Of a stretch of 64,000 bases of DNA, positions 18,764-27,936 are shown piece by piece. Positions within the stretch are counted from its first letter, which is position 1. The number at the start of each line of letters is the position of its first letter. Both the position numbers and the translations under genes were made by a program. Source of the DNA: Helicobacter pylori (GTDB lineage: Bacteria > Campylobacterota > Campylobacteria > Campylobacterales > Helicobacteraceae); NCBI RefSeq assembly GCF_001653475.1, contig NZ_CP011487.1, positions 1,364,001 through 1,428,000 of the forward strand. Direction: 5' to 3'. The notes under the pieces were generated by a model that did not search any database, was not told where the DNA came from, and saw nothing but the letters and a program-made list of their open reading frames with translations.

Positions 18764-20071
18764 TTAAGTGTCCTTTAGACTAACAGTTCGGTATTTTGAG
18801 TAAATGACATTAGCTCCTTTGATGATTTTGACAAATCTTCGCTGCGTGTAGTCAATTTCGTAACTATTAAACACATCTTTTTGCATTTTAATCAACATTT
18901 TGGCTAATTCCATAATGACCTCATCTTTGGGCGTATTCTTTTGGCAAAAAACGATCAAATGCGATCCAGGAATGCCTCTTACATGCATCCATAAATCATT
19001 CGCTCTTGCGTCTTGCAAGAGTTTGATATTCTCTTTTTGGTTTTTCCCTAAGCCAATTTTAAAATCCTTATAATACAGCACTTCATACCCGCTCATCGGG
19101 CGTTTGATTTTAGAATTTTTTACCGGCATAAACATTTCCAAAACGCTTTCCTCTCCCGCTCCTTTAACATAGTTCATTTGATTTTCTTTAAAGGCGATTT
19201 TTTCTTTTAGATTCTCTTCTTCTAAATACAAAAATTGCGATTTTTGTTTCTTTTTTTTGCTGAGAGTGAATTTTTTATTAATAAAAGCGTTTAAGGGCAT
19301 GCTCTTATCAATTTCAATTGCGCATTCTTTATCTTCAAAATCCTTTAAAACCACGCAACTTTCATGCCTGTTGATTAAATGCTGGTAAGTGAGTAATAGC
19401 TGGGCTTGAGTTTGCAATTTTTTCGCTTCCAACTGTAAATTTTTAGGATCTTCTAGTTTTTCTAATTTTTCTTTCAAGCGTTCTTTTTGGGTATTTAACC
19501 GCTTGATGATTTGATTTTTTTTGTGTTCTAATTCTTTATGCTGATAGGATAAAAAATCCTTTTCTAAAATGTCTAACAATCCCTTAAAATCCAAATCCTC
19601 TTCTTGATGCTCGTATATATTAGGAGGCAATGCCCCTAAAATATCGTTTTTAGCGACCCTGTCATTAAAACGAAAGGCTTCTATCACGCATCTTTCTTTA
19701 TCTAAAATCATGATGTTGGCTTTTTTAGGGATCATTTCTAAACGCAAAATAAAATTTTCACTCTTATAAGCTAAATCTTTAGCGCTTGTGATTTCTAAAA
19801 TCCGATCGTTATCAATGATGCTTGCTTGTAAAATTTTAGCGTTTTTAGTGAATTTATTCAAACAAAAATCTAACGCTAGGGTGTTTTTTAAAACGCTCTC
19901 TGGGGGTTTTTTTGACAAACCGATATAAGGCGTGTTCAAATCTAAAACAAAGGCGTGTTTTTCTTTAGAAAAAGTCTCTAATAAAAAAAGAGACGCATTC
20001 AAGCGTTTGAGATTAAAATGCGTTTGAGCGTTTAAAAATTCGCTGAATTTCTTTAAAAGAAAAAATTTCAT
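18764..20071 (-). CDS. NFACT/RqcH-type ribosome quality-control protein (FbpA family)
   Basis: 435 aa (HP1392 by memory; often annotated fibronectin-binding protein). The NFACT-N region is followed by a coiled-coil (about 165-215, runs of Lys/Glu/Leu) and the NFACT-R domain with ANDLWMHVRGIPGSHLIVF (about 354-372), whose W-x-H-x-R-x-x-x-G-S-H signature is diagnostic. RqcH binds split 50S subunits and adds Ala tails to stalled chains. The adhesin label rests on Gram-positive work. No signal peptide, so it is cytosolic. Its start overlaps recN by 4 bp. Confidence 0.85.
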   Translation of the reverse strand: MKFFLLKKFSEFLNAQTHFNLKRLNASLFLLETFSKEKHAFVLDLNTPYIGLSKKPPESVLKNTLALDFCLNKFTKNAKILQASIIDNDRILEITSAKDLAYKSENFILRLEMIPKKANIMILDKERCVIEAFRFNDRVAKNDILGALPPNIYEHQEEDLDFKGLLDILEKDFLSYQHKELEHKKNQIIKRLNTQKERLKEKLEKLEDPKNLQLEAKKLQTQAQLLLTYQHLINRHESCVVLKDFEDKECAIEIDKSMPLNAFINKKFTLSKKKKQKSQFLYLEEENLKEKIAFKENQMNYVKGAGEESVLEMFMPVKNSKIKRPMSGYEVLYYKDFKIGLGKNQKENIKLLQDARANDLWMHVRGIPGSHLIVFCQKNTPKDEVIMELAKMLIKMQKDVFNSYEIDYTQRRFVKIIKGANVIYSKYRTVSLKDT

Positions 20072-21642
20072 TCTTGCGCCTTTAATTTTTCCTTAGCGAA
20101 AGAGATCGCACTCTCTATATTCTCGCTCCCCCCTATCATGCGCGCGATTTCTAAAACCCTTTCTTCGTTATTAAGGGTTTTTGCAAGGCTTTTGTGGTTT
20201 TCTTTGAAGACTAAAATATGGTTTTTAGCGAGCGCTGGGATATGGACTTGGTGCGAAATGGCAAAGATTTGCGAATGGCTGCTCAAGGTTTCAAGGGCTT
20301 TAGAAACCGCTAAACTCTCTTCACCGCTCAAATTAGAATCCATTTCATCTAACACCAACACGCCTTTAAAATCCTTTAAAAACTCCATTTCTAAAAGCAT
20401 GAACGCCAACCTCAAACGGCTGTATTCTCCAGAGCTTAAGGTTTCTAATTGGGAATTTTGTAAATTCAAAACGAGTTTTTGAGCGCCTTTTTCGCTCATG
20501 GGGGCTTCTTCTAAAACCAAACTAGGGCTTTTTAGGAGCAAATCTTTCGCTTTAGCGCTTAAAAGAGCGTTAAAACCGGCTAAATACTCTTTTCTAAAGC
20601 CGCTTATTTGATCACACAATTTCAAGCATTCGGTTTTTAATCGCTCTATTTCTTTGTGGTAAATTTCGCAATGATTGTCAATTTCTTTGAGATTATGCAA
20701 TTCGTTTTTAACAAGCCCTAATCGTTCTTTAGCATGCATAATACTCCCGTAATCCTTAATGATCCCGCTTAACATGCCAAGCCTTTCTAGCACTTTTTCA
20801 ATATCCAAACTCTCGCACTCTTCTAATTTAGCCTGCTCTTTTTCTAATAGGGCGCTCGCTTCTAATAAAGCGCTTTTTAAAAATTCAGCGCTATGGCCCG
20901 CGCTCTCTAAAGCATGCGTGATTTTATGGGTATTTTCTAGCGCATCTAACGCCAGAGCGATTTTATCGTTCAATTTTTCCTTACTAGAAAGCAATTTTTT
21001 TTGCTCTAAAAGGCGTTCGTATTCATCTTCTTTTAAATCCAGTCTCTCTAATTTCATTTTTTCAAAATTCAAACGCTCTTCTAAATCCTTTTGGAAACGC
21101 TTTTTATCCTCTAATAATCGCCTTTCTTTTTCTAGTTCCTCTAATCGGGTGAATTTTTCTTCAAGCGTGCCTAAAAGGGGGCTAAACGCCTTGTTTTTGC
21201 TTTGGATATAGCCATCCAGTAAGGAAAGCATTAAAATGTCATTGAGTTCATTCTGGCTGAATCTATCGTTAGATAAGCGTTTAATCAAACCTTTTAATAA
21301 CGCTTTGAGCGTGTTTTTAGACAGGCTTGTTTGGTTTAAAAAATAGCGCGTTTTTTCTTTTTTAATCACGCTGATGACTAAGGGCTCATGTTCATCTTCT
21401 CTAAAAATGCCGTATTCTTCAGTGTCTAAAAAAGGCGCAATCAATTCCACTTCAATGTTTAAAGCGTTGCTCTCTTTAAGCCCAAACGCCCCTAAAAGGC
21501 TCGCAATAAGAACGCTTTTTCCCACCCCGCTAGCCCCACTAATCGCGCTCAAGCCGTCTTTAAACTCCAAATCCAGCTTTTCAAAAACAGCGTTTTGACG
21601 CACTTTTAAGCGTGTGATTTGAGCGTTATGAAAATCTCGCAT
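20068..21642 (-). CDS. recN: DNA repair protein RecN
   Basis: 524 aa SMC-like ATPase acting in double-strand break repair. Walker A GASGVGKS (36-43), a long Leu/Glu/Lys coiled-coil (about 150-340), ABC signature LSSGEYSRLRLAF (about 416-428), and Walker B VLVLDEMDSNLSGEES. Slightly shorter than E. coli RecN (553 aa). Starts 12 bp after nadK and couples to the NFACT gene. Confidence 0.94.
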   Translation of the reverse strand: MRDFHNAQITRLKVRQNAVFEKLDLEFKDGLSAISGASGVGKSVLIASLLGAFGLKESNALNIEVELIAPFLDTEEYGIFREDEHEPLVISVIKKEKTRYFLNQTSLSKNTLKALLKGLIKRLSNDRFSQNELNDILMLSLLDGYIQSKNKAFSPLLGTLEEKFTRLEELEKERRLLEDKKRFQKDLEERLNFEKMKLERLDLKEDEYERLLEQKKLLSSKEKLNDKIALALDALENTHKITHALESAGHSAEFLKSALLEASALLEKEQAKLEECESLDIEKVLERLGMLSGIIKDYGSIMHAKERLGLVKNELHNLKEIDNHCEIYHKEIERLKTECLKLCDQISGFRKEYLAGFNALLSAKAKDLLLKSPSLVLEEAPMSEKGAQKLVLNLQNSQLETLSSGEYSRLRLAFMLLEMEFLKDFKGVLVLDEMDSNLSGEESLAVSKALETLSSHSQIFAISHQVHIPALAKNHILVFKENHKSLAKTLNNEERVLEIARMIGGSENIESAISFAKEKLKAQE

Positions 21643-21654
21643 GTTTTTACCCTT

Positions 21655-22509
21655 TTATCTTTTTTTGCTAGGGCTTTCCCCCCATAATAGCTTTTCTTTA
21701 AGCACTTTAAAATAATCCCTTGAATTTTTTTGTAAGAGTTTGGTGGTCGTGGGGCTTTTTTGAATGTATAGGGGTTGGTTGGCTTTTAAATCATAGGTGG
21801 CTTGCCCGTCAATAACTACAAGAGCGTCTTCATGAGTGCAAAAATTCAAGCAAAATTCCGCTCCTAACACTAGGGGGCGTTGCGTTAAAGAAAAATCGCA
21901 CAAGGGCGTTAAAATATAGCTCTGGCTTAAAGCATGCACAATCGGCCCATGAGCGCTCAAATTATAAGCGGTCGAGCCTAGGGGCGTGGCAATGATAAGC
22001 CCATCGCCTTTATAGGTGTTAAAGGGCGTATGACCCGCATAAGCTTGAATGTCTAAAACCCCTAAAGCTTTTTTTTTAGCGATCACAATTTCATTGATCG
22101 CATAAAAAGAGGTTTTCCCGATACGGCCCTCTAAAGCCAAATGCTCTTCTAATTTGATTGTGTTGTACTTGAGATCTTGTAAAAAATCTTTCAAACCATT
22201 CAATTCAACCGCGCTCAAAAACCCTAAATTCCCTATTCTAACCCCAAAACATGGCTTATTGTAAGAATGCGTCATTCTTAAAGCCCCTAAAATCGTGCCA
22301 TCGCCCCCCAAACATAAAAACGCATAAGCTTTTTCTATCAATCGTTCGTCTTTTACCCCATCAACGCTATCAATCATAAAGCTTTCAAACCCCTCATCTT
22401 CTAAAAGCTTTAAAACCCATTCTTTAGCTTGCTCTAGCTTTTCAAAAAGAGGGTTTTGATAATGGGTGGGCCGCACAAACACGCCGATAGTTTGATGTGA
22501 ATCTTTCAT
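21655..22509 (-). CDS. nadK: NAD kinase
   Basis: 284 aa, phosphorylates NAD to NADP. Catalytic LCLGGDGTILGALR (GGDGT 68-72), then NEIVI, TPLGSTAYNLSAHGPIV (TGSTAY-type loop) and DGQ near the end. I place the start at the ATG 22507-22509 because TACAAT (22516-22521) lies exactly 6 bp before it, which gives a leaderless mRNA. A longer frame to 22593 adds a tail with no ribosome site. First gene of nadK-recN-NFACT. Confidence 0.93.
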   Translation of the reverse strand: MKDSHQTIGVFVRPTHYQNPLFEKLEQAKEWVLKLLEDEGFESFMIDSVDGVKDERLIEKAYAFLCLGGDGTILGALRMTHSYNKPCFGVRIGNLGFLSAVELNGLKDFLQDLKYNTIKLEEHLALEGRIGKTSFYAINEIVIAKKKALGVLDIQAYAGHTPFNTYKGDGLIIATPLGSTAYNLSAHGPIVHALSQSYILTPLCDFSLTQRPLVLGAEFCLNFCTHEDALVVIDGQATYDLKANQPLYIQKSPTTTKLLQKNSRDYFKVLKEKLLWGESPSKKR

Positions 22510-22694
22510 GCGTATATTGTAGCTTAAAGCTTGAAACAAAATTTTAAAAAAGGGGGTTTTAGCCGCTTTTTTATCATCTGATGTAAAATCCATGAAAAGT
22601 TTTTATTTTTATTAATGTTTCATTCTTTAATCGTTTTTAATGGTTTTTTGGGTATTCTTTTTGAGAATGTAAGCATTATGTTAAGGAATCACAC

Positions 22695-23423
22695 ATGAAA
22701 AAATTTTTTTCTCAATCGTTGTTAGCTTGGATTGTTTCTATAAATGCACTATTAGCTATGGATGGCAATGGCGTGTTTATAGGGGCGGGTTATTTGCAAG
22801 GGCAAGCCCAAATGCATGCGGATATTAATTCTCAAAAACAAGCCACTAACGCTACTATCAAGGGCTTTGATGCACTTTTAGGGTATCAATTTTTCTTTGA
22901 AAAACACTTTGGCTTGCGCCTTTATGGGTTTTTTGACTACGCCCATGCCAATTCTATTAGGCTTAAAAACCCTAACTATAACAGCGAAGCAGCGCAAATA
23001 GCGGGTCAAATTCTTGGGAAACAAGAAATCAATCGTTTAACAAACATTGCCGATCCTAAAACCTTTGAGCCAAACATGCTCACTTACGGGGGGGCTGTAG
23101 ATGTGATGGTTAATGTCATCAATAATGGCATCATGAGTTTGGGGGCTTTTGGTGGGGTGCAATTAGCCGGCAATTCATGGCTTATGGCGACGCCGAGCTT
23201 TGAGGGCATTTTAGTGGAGCAAGCCCTTGTGAGCAAAAAAGCCACTTCTTTCCAATTTTTATTCAATGTGGGGGCTCGCTTAAGGATCTTAAAGCATTCT
23301 AGCATTGAAGCGGGCGTGAAATTCCCCATGCTGAAGAAAAACCCCTATATCACTGCAAAAAATTTGGATATAGGGTTTAGGCGTGTGTATTCATGGTATG
23401 TGAATTATGTTTTCACTTTCTAG
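22695..23423 (+). CDS. horL: Hor-family outer membrane protein
   Basis: 242 aa. Signal peptide 1-21 (Lys-rich start, hydrophobic core, NALLA cleavage), mature end MDGNGVFIGAGYLQGQAQ. Alternating aromatic beta strands and a C-terminal VNYVFTF with final Phe are the marks of an outer-membrane beta-barrel. GFDALLGYQFFFEKHFGLRLYGFFDY is the family strand-turn-strand near residues 57-82. Ribosome site AAGGA 8 nt upstream. Matches HP1395 (HorL) in position beside nadK. Role: porin or adhesin-like, substrate unknown. Confidence 0.88.
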   Translation: MKKFFSQSLLAWIVSINALLAMDGNGVFIGAGYLQGQAQMHADINSQKQATNATIKGFDALLGYQFFFEKHFGLRLYGFFDYAHANSIRLKNPNYNSEAAQIAGQILGKQEINRLTNIADPKTFEPNMLTYGGAVDVMVNVINNGIMSLGAFGGVQLAGNSWLMATPSFEGILVEQALVSKKATSFQFLFNVGARLRILKHSSIEAGVKFPMLKKNPYITAKNLDIGFRRVYSWYVNYVFTF

Positions 23424-23573
23424 GGGTGCATCCCTAGAGCTTAAGCACGCTCTCAATGATGTCAATCAGCTCTTTTTTTCTTTTTTCTAAGCTTTTGGGC
23501 GTCCATTCTGTGTAGCAGCACACATCTTTAGTCATATTATAGCAAGTCATCACACTAAAAATTGTCTTATTGC

Positions 23574-25177
23574 CTAGCGTGACAGGTTTCCCATATAGAT
23601 TTCTTTTTTCTCTTTGAAATCCAAATTTGAAGCTTGAGCGTTTTTCTTGCCTCCTAAAAGCGTGAGGTTGGCTAAAGAATGCGTGTATAACTCTCTTTCT
23701 TCTTCGCTAAAGTCTTTAACCCATTGGCTTGAAGAATTAGGCTTTTGAGGTAAAATGTGTTCAATATGAAAATTGTTCACTTGAATGCGTTTAGGTCTAG
23801 GATCATCGCTTATGGAATATTCCACTAAAATGAGAACGGGTCTGAGCCATGAATTTTTTGAAGCCTTTGTGTGTTTTTCATACAAATGGTCATCTTCTAG
23901 TTTTTCCCTAAAGTGTTGTGTTATCTTATTGTCATCTAAATATTTTTTCACAATAGAAGCGATGCTCTCTACACTTTGCTCCTCTTTTAGGGCTTTAATG
24001 ATATTGCAATTAATTTGTTTTTTAGGTTCTTTTTGCTCTACAACCCAATTTTGGTAATAAAACTTGACTAACAATTTTTTTAAAGCCTCTATGTCTTGAT
24101 CGCTATAATGGTGCAATATGCTAGTGCACAAAATAACGCGCCAAAAATCAGAGGCTAGATAAGAAAGCAAATGAGCGTGCCAATCTTGCATTTCTAACAC
24201 TTTACAATAAGCGTTGTAAAAAGCTTCTACATTCTCAAGGTATTCGAATGGGGTTTTATCAAGTTTTTCAAACTGATCGGCAAGTCTTTCTTCCATGCTT
24301 TTCCCACTAGTTACCGGATTGAGATAGGTTAAATACCAGCTGAATAATATTTCTGCGGCGTTTTTCTCTCGCTTGTTCTCTTTTCTCTTTGGAAATTTTG
24401 ACTCATTCTCTTTGCATTTTTTTGCACAAGGCATTCCAACAAGACGCAAACTATTCTTGATCCTTTTCTATAAAGAGTTTTTTTTTGCAACTCCACCTTA
24501 AAAACATCTATCGCATGCAAGGGCAAACCCCTAGCGTTTAAAACACTAAAAATCCTTAACGCCATGCTTATATTGGAGCAAGTGGTTTTGACAAATACGA
24601 TCTTAAAATACAGCCATTTAATGAAATCGTTAATGTCTCCAATCTCTTTGTTTCTGAGATAGTTTTTTAAACAAATCGCATTTTTTAGGTAATTATTCTT
24701 ATCGTTGCTTTTAGGAGCATCATTGAAAGAAGTTAAGGCGTCTTTAAAATCTTTTTTAGAATTAAACGCCATAGCGTTAAAATTCAATCGATCTCTTTTT
24801 TCTTCATCAGTATCGCCCAAACTCTTTTCTAAAAAATCTCTGCTAATTTTGTTTAAATCTTTATCATAAAGGGTGGCTAAAACTTTTGCAAGCAGAATGA
24901 AAGTGCTTAAGCGTTGCTGGCCATCTACAATATCATAGGTTTTAGCCTTGGTTTTGGAATCTGTGCCAATTGCGATTAAGACTAATGAGCCGCAAAAATA
25001 ATCGCTTTCGTTATAAAGTTCATAGCTAGAAAACAAATCGTCTAAAAGCTTTTCGCAGTTTTTTTCTGTCCATTGGTAAGGGCGTTGGTAAATCGGGATT
25101 TGGTAATAAGAATCAAGTTCTGTAACTAAAATATCTTTTAATTTACAAGCTTCGCCTTTAATACTTTCATCTGCCAT
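23574..25177 (-). pseudogene. DUF262-DUF1524 (GmrSD-type) nuclease gene, frameshifted
   Basis: Two overlapping frames together make one DUF262/HNH protein. The 5' part (25177-24329) has IPIYQRPYQW (27-36) and VDGQQRLST, the nucleotide-dependent ParB/Srx-like DUF262 motif. The 3' part (24449-23574) has FHIEHILPQ followed by LANLTLLGGKKNAQASN, the DUF1524 His-Asn-His metal site. Such proteins include GmrSD-like type IV enzymes that cut modified DNA. The break lies at an A9 run (minus strand; 24478-24486). Dropping one A gives KKLFIEKDQE, then a stop, then FASCWNALCKKMQRE, and another shift near an A7 run (24417-24423). At least two lesions plus a stop codon make it non-functional as read. Confidence 0.85.
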
Positions 25178-25204
25178 AAAAACCCCTTGTATTGTTTAAG
25201 ATGG

Positions 25205-25236
25205 ATTATAACATTAAAAAGTGTTTTTTTTTTTTT
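25205..25236 (-). promoter_or_regulatory. promoter of the DUF262 gene with A13 tract
   Basis: On the minus strand an A13 tract (25224-25236) ends 13 bp before TATAAT (25205-25210), itself about 28 bp upstream of the start; AAGGGG is the ribosome site. Homopolymer length at this position would change -35/-10 presentation, the usual design of transcriptional phase variation. Confidence 0.55.
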
Positions 25237-25259
25237 GAAATATTTCCACACATTAAGAC

Positions 25260-25286
25260 GCATGGTTGATTGCCATGCTCTTTTTT
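25260..25286 (+). terminator. hairpin with T-rich tail between DUF262 gene and ald
   Basis: GCATGG - 7-nt loop - CCATGC followed by TCTTTTTT in the rightward direction. Both neighbouring genes run leftward, so the T-tail points the wrong way for ald (stop at 25325). On the minus strand the same stem ends ald without a T-run. It may therefore end an unannotated rightward transcript. Confidence 0.4.
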
Positions 25287-25324
25287 ACAACCTGTTTTTA
25301 AAGCTCCTTTAAAATTTCCAAAGG

Positions 25325-26440
25325 CTATTTGAACGCCAGATTGAAAGTTTTAGCGATGCCTTCTTGGGTGATATAGCCGTTATGAGCGCTCAAGCCTCCA
25401 AGGGTGTTTGCCACGATTTTAGTGTTGGCTTTTAAAAAGCCCTTCAAGCCATGCTCTAAATAATACAACAAATACGGCGCGCTCGCATGGCTATAAGCTA
25501 CAGAGCTTGTTTTAGCGACAATCCCTGGCATGTTAGGCACGCCATAATGCAACAAATCCTCTTCCACATACACCGGATTAGAATGGCTTGTCTGGTGTAT
25601 GGTCTCTATGCACCCCCCTAAATCGCAAGCCACATCTATCACTACCCCTTGTTTTTGCATGCGTTTTAAATGCCTTCTTAAAATCACTTTAGGGGTTTGG
25701 CTCGCTGTAACTAGCACCGCTCCCACTAGCCCCACCGCCCCGCTTAAAGCCTGAATGATATTGGCTTCATTCACGCTTAAAACTTCTAAATCATACAGAT
25801 GATAATAGGGGTGGTTTTGCAATTTAGCGTAGTCTAATTCCAAAATCGTTACTTTAGCCCCCATTTGGCTTAAGACTTTCGCGCTCTCCATGCCAACCAC
25901 ACCGCCCCCAACTACGACAATTTTAGCCCTTTGCGTCCCGGATAAACCCCCTAGCATGACCCCCTTACCCATAAACCCCTTAACATGCTCTAAAGCCAGT
26001 AAATAATGCTGGATTAAATGCGCGGCTAACCTCCCAGCCACCACGCTCATAGGCGCTAAAATAGGGTAGTCGTTTTTAGGCCCGGCAATGGTTTCAGTGC
26101 AAATGGAAGTGATTTTTTTATCTATAAACATTTCGCACAAGCTTTTTTGATACGCTAAATCCAAATAACTAAATAGAGTAGCTTTTTCTTTTAACAAAGG
26201 GTATTCATGCTCTAAAGGCTCTTTGCATTTGACCACCAAATCCTGCCCCCACGCTGTTTTAGAATCCACGATTTTAGCCCCCACGCTCTCATACGCTTCG
26301 TTACTATAACCGCTATTAGCGCCGGCATGATTTTCCACTAAAACCTCCACGCCCTTTTGAATGATTAGCACCACATCATCAGGCACCAAAGCCACTCGTG
26401 ATTCTAAATCCATGCTTTCTTTGACTAGCCCAATCGTCAT
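25325..26440 (-). CDS. ald: alanine dehydrogenase
   Basis: 371 aa, oxidises L-alanine to pyruvate and ammonia with NAD. N-terminal VALVPDDV and KCKEPLEHEY (71-80) form the pyruvate pocket; Rossmann VVVGGGVVGMESAKVL (GGGVVG 178-183) binds NAD. Odd point: where the family has TYLHLA with the catalytic His, this protein reads SYLDLA (Asp94). The frame is complete here. Divergent from rocF, so two amino-acid nitrogen-releasing enzymes share an intergenic region. Confidence 0.92.
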   Translation of the reverse strand: MTIGLVKESMDLESRVALVPDDVVLIIQKGVEVLVENHAGANSGYSNEAYESVGAKIVDSKTAWGQDLVVKCKEPLEHEYPLLKEKATLFSYLDLAYQKSLCEMFIDKKITSICTETIAGPKNDYPILAPMSVVAGRLAAHLIQHYLLALEHVKGFMGKGVMLGGLSGTQRAKIVVVGGGVVGMESAKVLSQMGAKVTILELDYAKLQNHPYYHLYDLEVLSVNEANIIQALSGAVGLVGAVLVTASQTPKVILRRHLKRMQKQGVVIDVACDLGGCIETIHQTSHSNPVYVEEDLLHYGVPNMPGIVAKTSSVAYSHASAPYLLYYLEHGLKGFLKANTKIVANTLGGLSAHNGYITQEGIAKTFNLAFK

Positions 26441-26602
26441 GTTAATCCTTTAAATAGTAGTGTCAATTATGATTATATTCGCTCAATAAGACTATTTGAG
26501 TGCTTTTCGGTCAAAAACTTGAATGGTTTTACTCTTTTACACAATGAAATTGTTCTATTTATTATCCATTTGCTTATTAATAATTGGTTGTTAATTTTGG
26601 TT

Positions 26603-26608
26603 TAGAAT
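26603..26608 (+). promoter_or_regulatory. -10 box of rocF
   Basis: TAGAAT preceded by AT-rich repeats, 36 bp before the rocF ATG. AAGGAG ribosome site at 26631-26636. Confidence 0.5.
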
Positions 26609-26643
26609 GGGAGATACGAGTGGGGATTTCAAGGAGTGATAAA

Positions 26644-27612
26644 ATGATTTTAGTAGGATTGGAAGCGGAATTAGGAGCCTCAAAAAGAGGCACCGATAAA
26701 GGGGTTAGGCGTTTGAGAGAAGTTTTAAGTGCAACGCATGGCGATTTGATTAAAGGCATGCAAACGATCATTCAAGAGCAATGCGTGCTTGATAAAGAGT
26801 TTAGATACGCTAAGAATTTTGAAGATTACTACCTTTTTTGTAAAGAAAATTTGATCCCTTGCATGCGAGAAGTGTTTGAGAAAAAAGAATTTCCTTTGAT
26901 CTTAAGTTCAGAGCATGCGAACATGTTTGGGATTTTCCAAGCCTTTAGGAGCGTTCATAAGGACAAAAAAATAGGGATTTTGTATTTAGATGCGCATGCG
27001 GATATTCATACGGCTTATGACAGCGATTCAAAGCATATCCACGGCATGCCTTTAGGCATGGTTTTAAATCGTGTCCATAGCGGGTTTAATCGCATGAGCG
27101 AGAGCGAAGAAAAGGCATGGCAAAAGCTTTGCTCTTTGGGGTTAGAAAAGGGAGGGTTAGAAATTGATCCTAAATGTTTGGTGTATTTTGGGGTAAGAAG
27201 CACCGAACAGAGTGAAAGAGATGTGATTAAGGAATTACAAATCCCTTTATTTAGCGTGGATGCGATAAGAGAAAACATGCAAGAAGTGGTTCAAAAAACC
27301 AAAGAATTATTAAAAGCGGTGGGTATTATTTACCTCAGCTTGGATTTAGACATTATGGACGGCAAGCTTTTCACTTCTACCGGCGTGCGTGAAAATAACA
27401 GGCTGAGTTTTAATGAGTTGAAGCGATTACTGGGCTTGCTTTTAGAAAGCTTTCAAGACAGATTGGGAGCGGTTGAGGTAACCGAATACAACCCCACGGT
27501 GAGCACAAAACACACCAACGAAGAAGAAAAGCAGGTTTTAGAGATCTTAGATCTCATCATCAATAGCTGCAAAATTAAAGACAAGAAGCCATCTTTTATA
27601 ATGAGTCCCTGA
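26644..27612 (+). CDS. rocF: arginase
   Basis: 322 aa, hydrolyses arginine to ornithine and urea. The urea feeds urease for acid resistance, and arginine depletion blunts host nitric oxide. Metal ligands are visible: SSEHAN (His91), LDAHADIH (116-122) and SLDLDIMDG (about 224-232). The H. pylori enzyme carries a lineage-specific insertion of about 13 residues in the middle (around EKGGLEIDPK). Start at 26644 set by AAGGAG 7 nt upstream; a frame extending to 26584 has no ribosome site. Confidence 0.96.
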   Translation: MILVGLEAELGASKRGTDKGVRRLREVLSATHGDLIKGMQTIIQEQCVLDKEFRYAKNFEDYYLFCKENLIPCMREVFEKKEFPLILSSEHANMFGIFQAFRSVHKDKKIGILYLDAHADIHTAYDSDSKHIHGMPLGMVLNRVHSGFNRMSESEEKAWQKLCSLGLEKGGLEIDPKCLVYFGVRSTEQSERDVIKELQIPLFSVDAIRENMQEVVQKTKELLKAVGIIYLSLDLDIMDGKLFTSTGVRENNRLSFNELKRLLGLLLESFQDRLGAVEVTEYNPTVSTKHTNEEEKQVLEILDLIINSCKIKDKKPSFIMSP

Positions 27613-27761
27613 TCGCTTTTTTAAACAAAACGATAAAAAGTTGAAAAATAAAACCCCTTTTAGCGTCAAAGAATGTCTTGTGTGTTTTAAGAACGCATGC
27701 AAGTTTATTGCGCGTCAAAAACGGGGATTTTTACTAGAGATTGAGCAAAATCGACACAATC

Positions 27762-27820
27762 AAAAAAAAAAAAAAGATTTTCATGCGATTAATAAAATTT
27801 TAAGAATTTTATGATAGAAT
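27762..27820 (+). promoter_or_regulatory. A14 tract and -10-like box upstream of fecA3
   Basis: The 324-bp gap before fecA3 contains an uninterrupted A14 run (27762-27775) and TAGAAT (27815-27820) 40 bp downstream. Variable poly-A upstream of a promoter is a common H. pylori expression dial. The rest of 27613-27760 shows nothing I can name. Confidence 0.45.
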
Positions 27821-27849
27821 CTCATGCGTTGTTAATTTTTTTTTGTTTT

Positions 27850-27874
27850 TATTACTTAATTGCGTTCGTTACTA
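27850..27874 (+). promoter_or_regulatory. candidate NikR operator of fecA3
   Basis: TATTA - 15 bp - TACTA, one base from the H. pylori NikR consensus TRWYA-N15-TRWYA. It lies 62-86 bp upstream of the fecA3 start. fecA3 is a known NikR target. The placement is mine, from sequence only. Confidence 0.55.
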
Positions 27875-27936
27875 GTGTGATTTTACTCAAAAAGTTTAAA
27901 TTATTTTTTAATCTCTCAAAACATAAGGAGTTTTTC

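Noticed and set aside
23420-23437. CTAGGG/CCCTAG stem after horL as terminator
   Set aside because: Only six base pairs and no T-run; too weak to list as a feature.
27811-27936. 42-residue extension of FecA3
   Set aside because: It would bury the signal peptide; AAGGAG fits the TTG at 27937.
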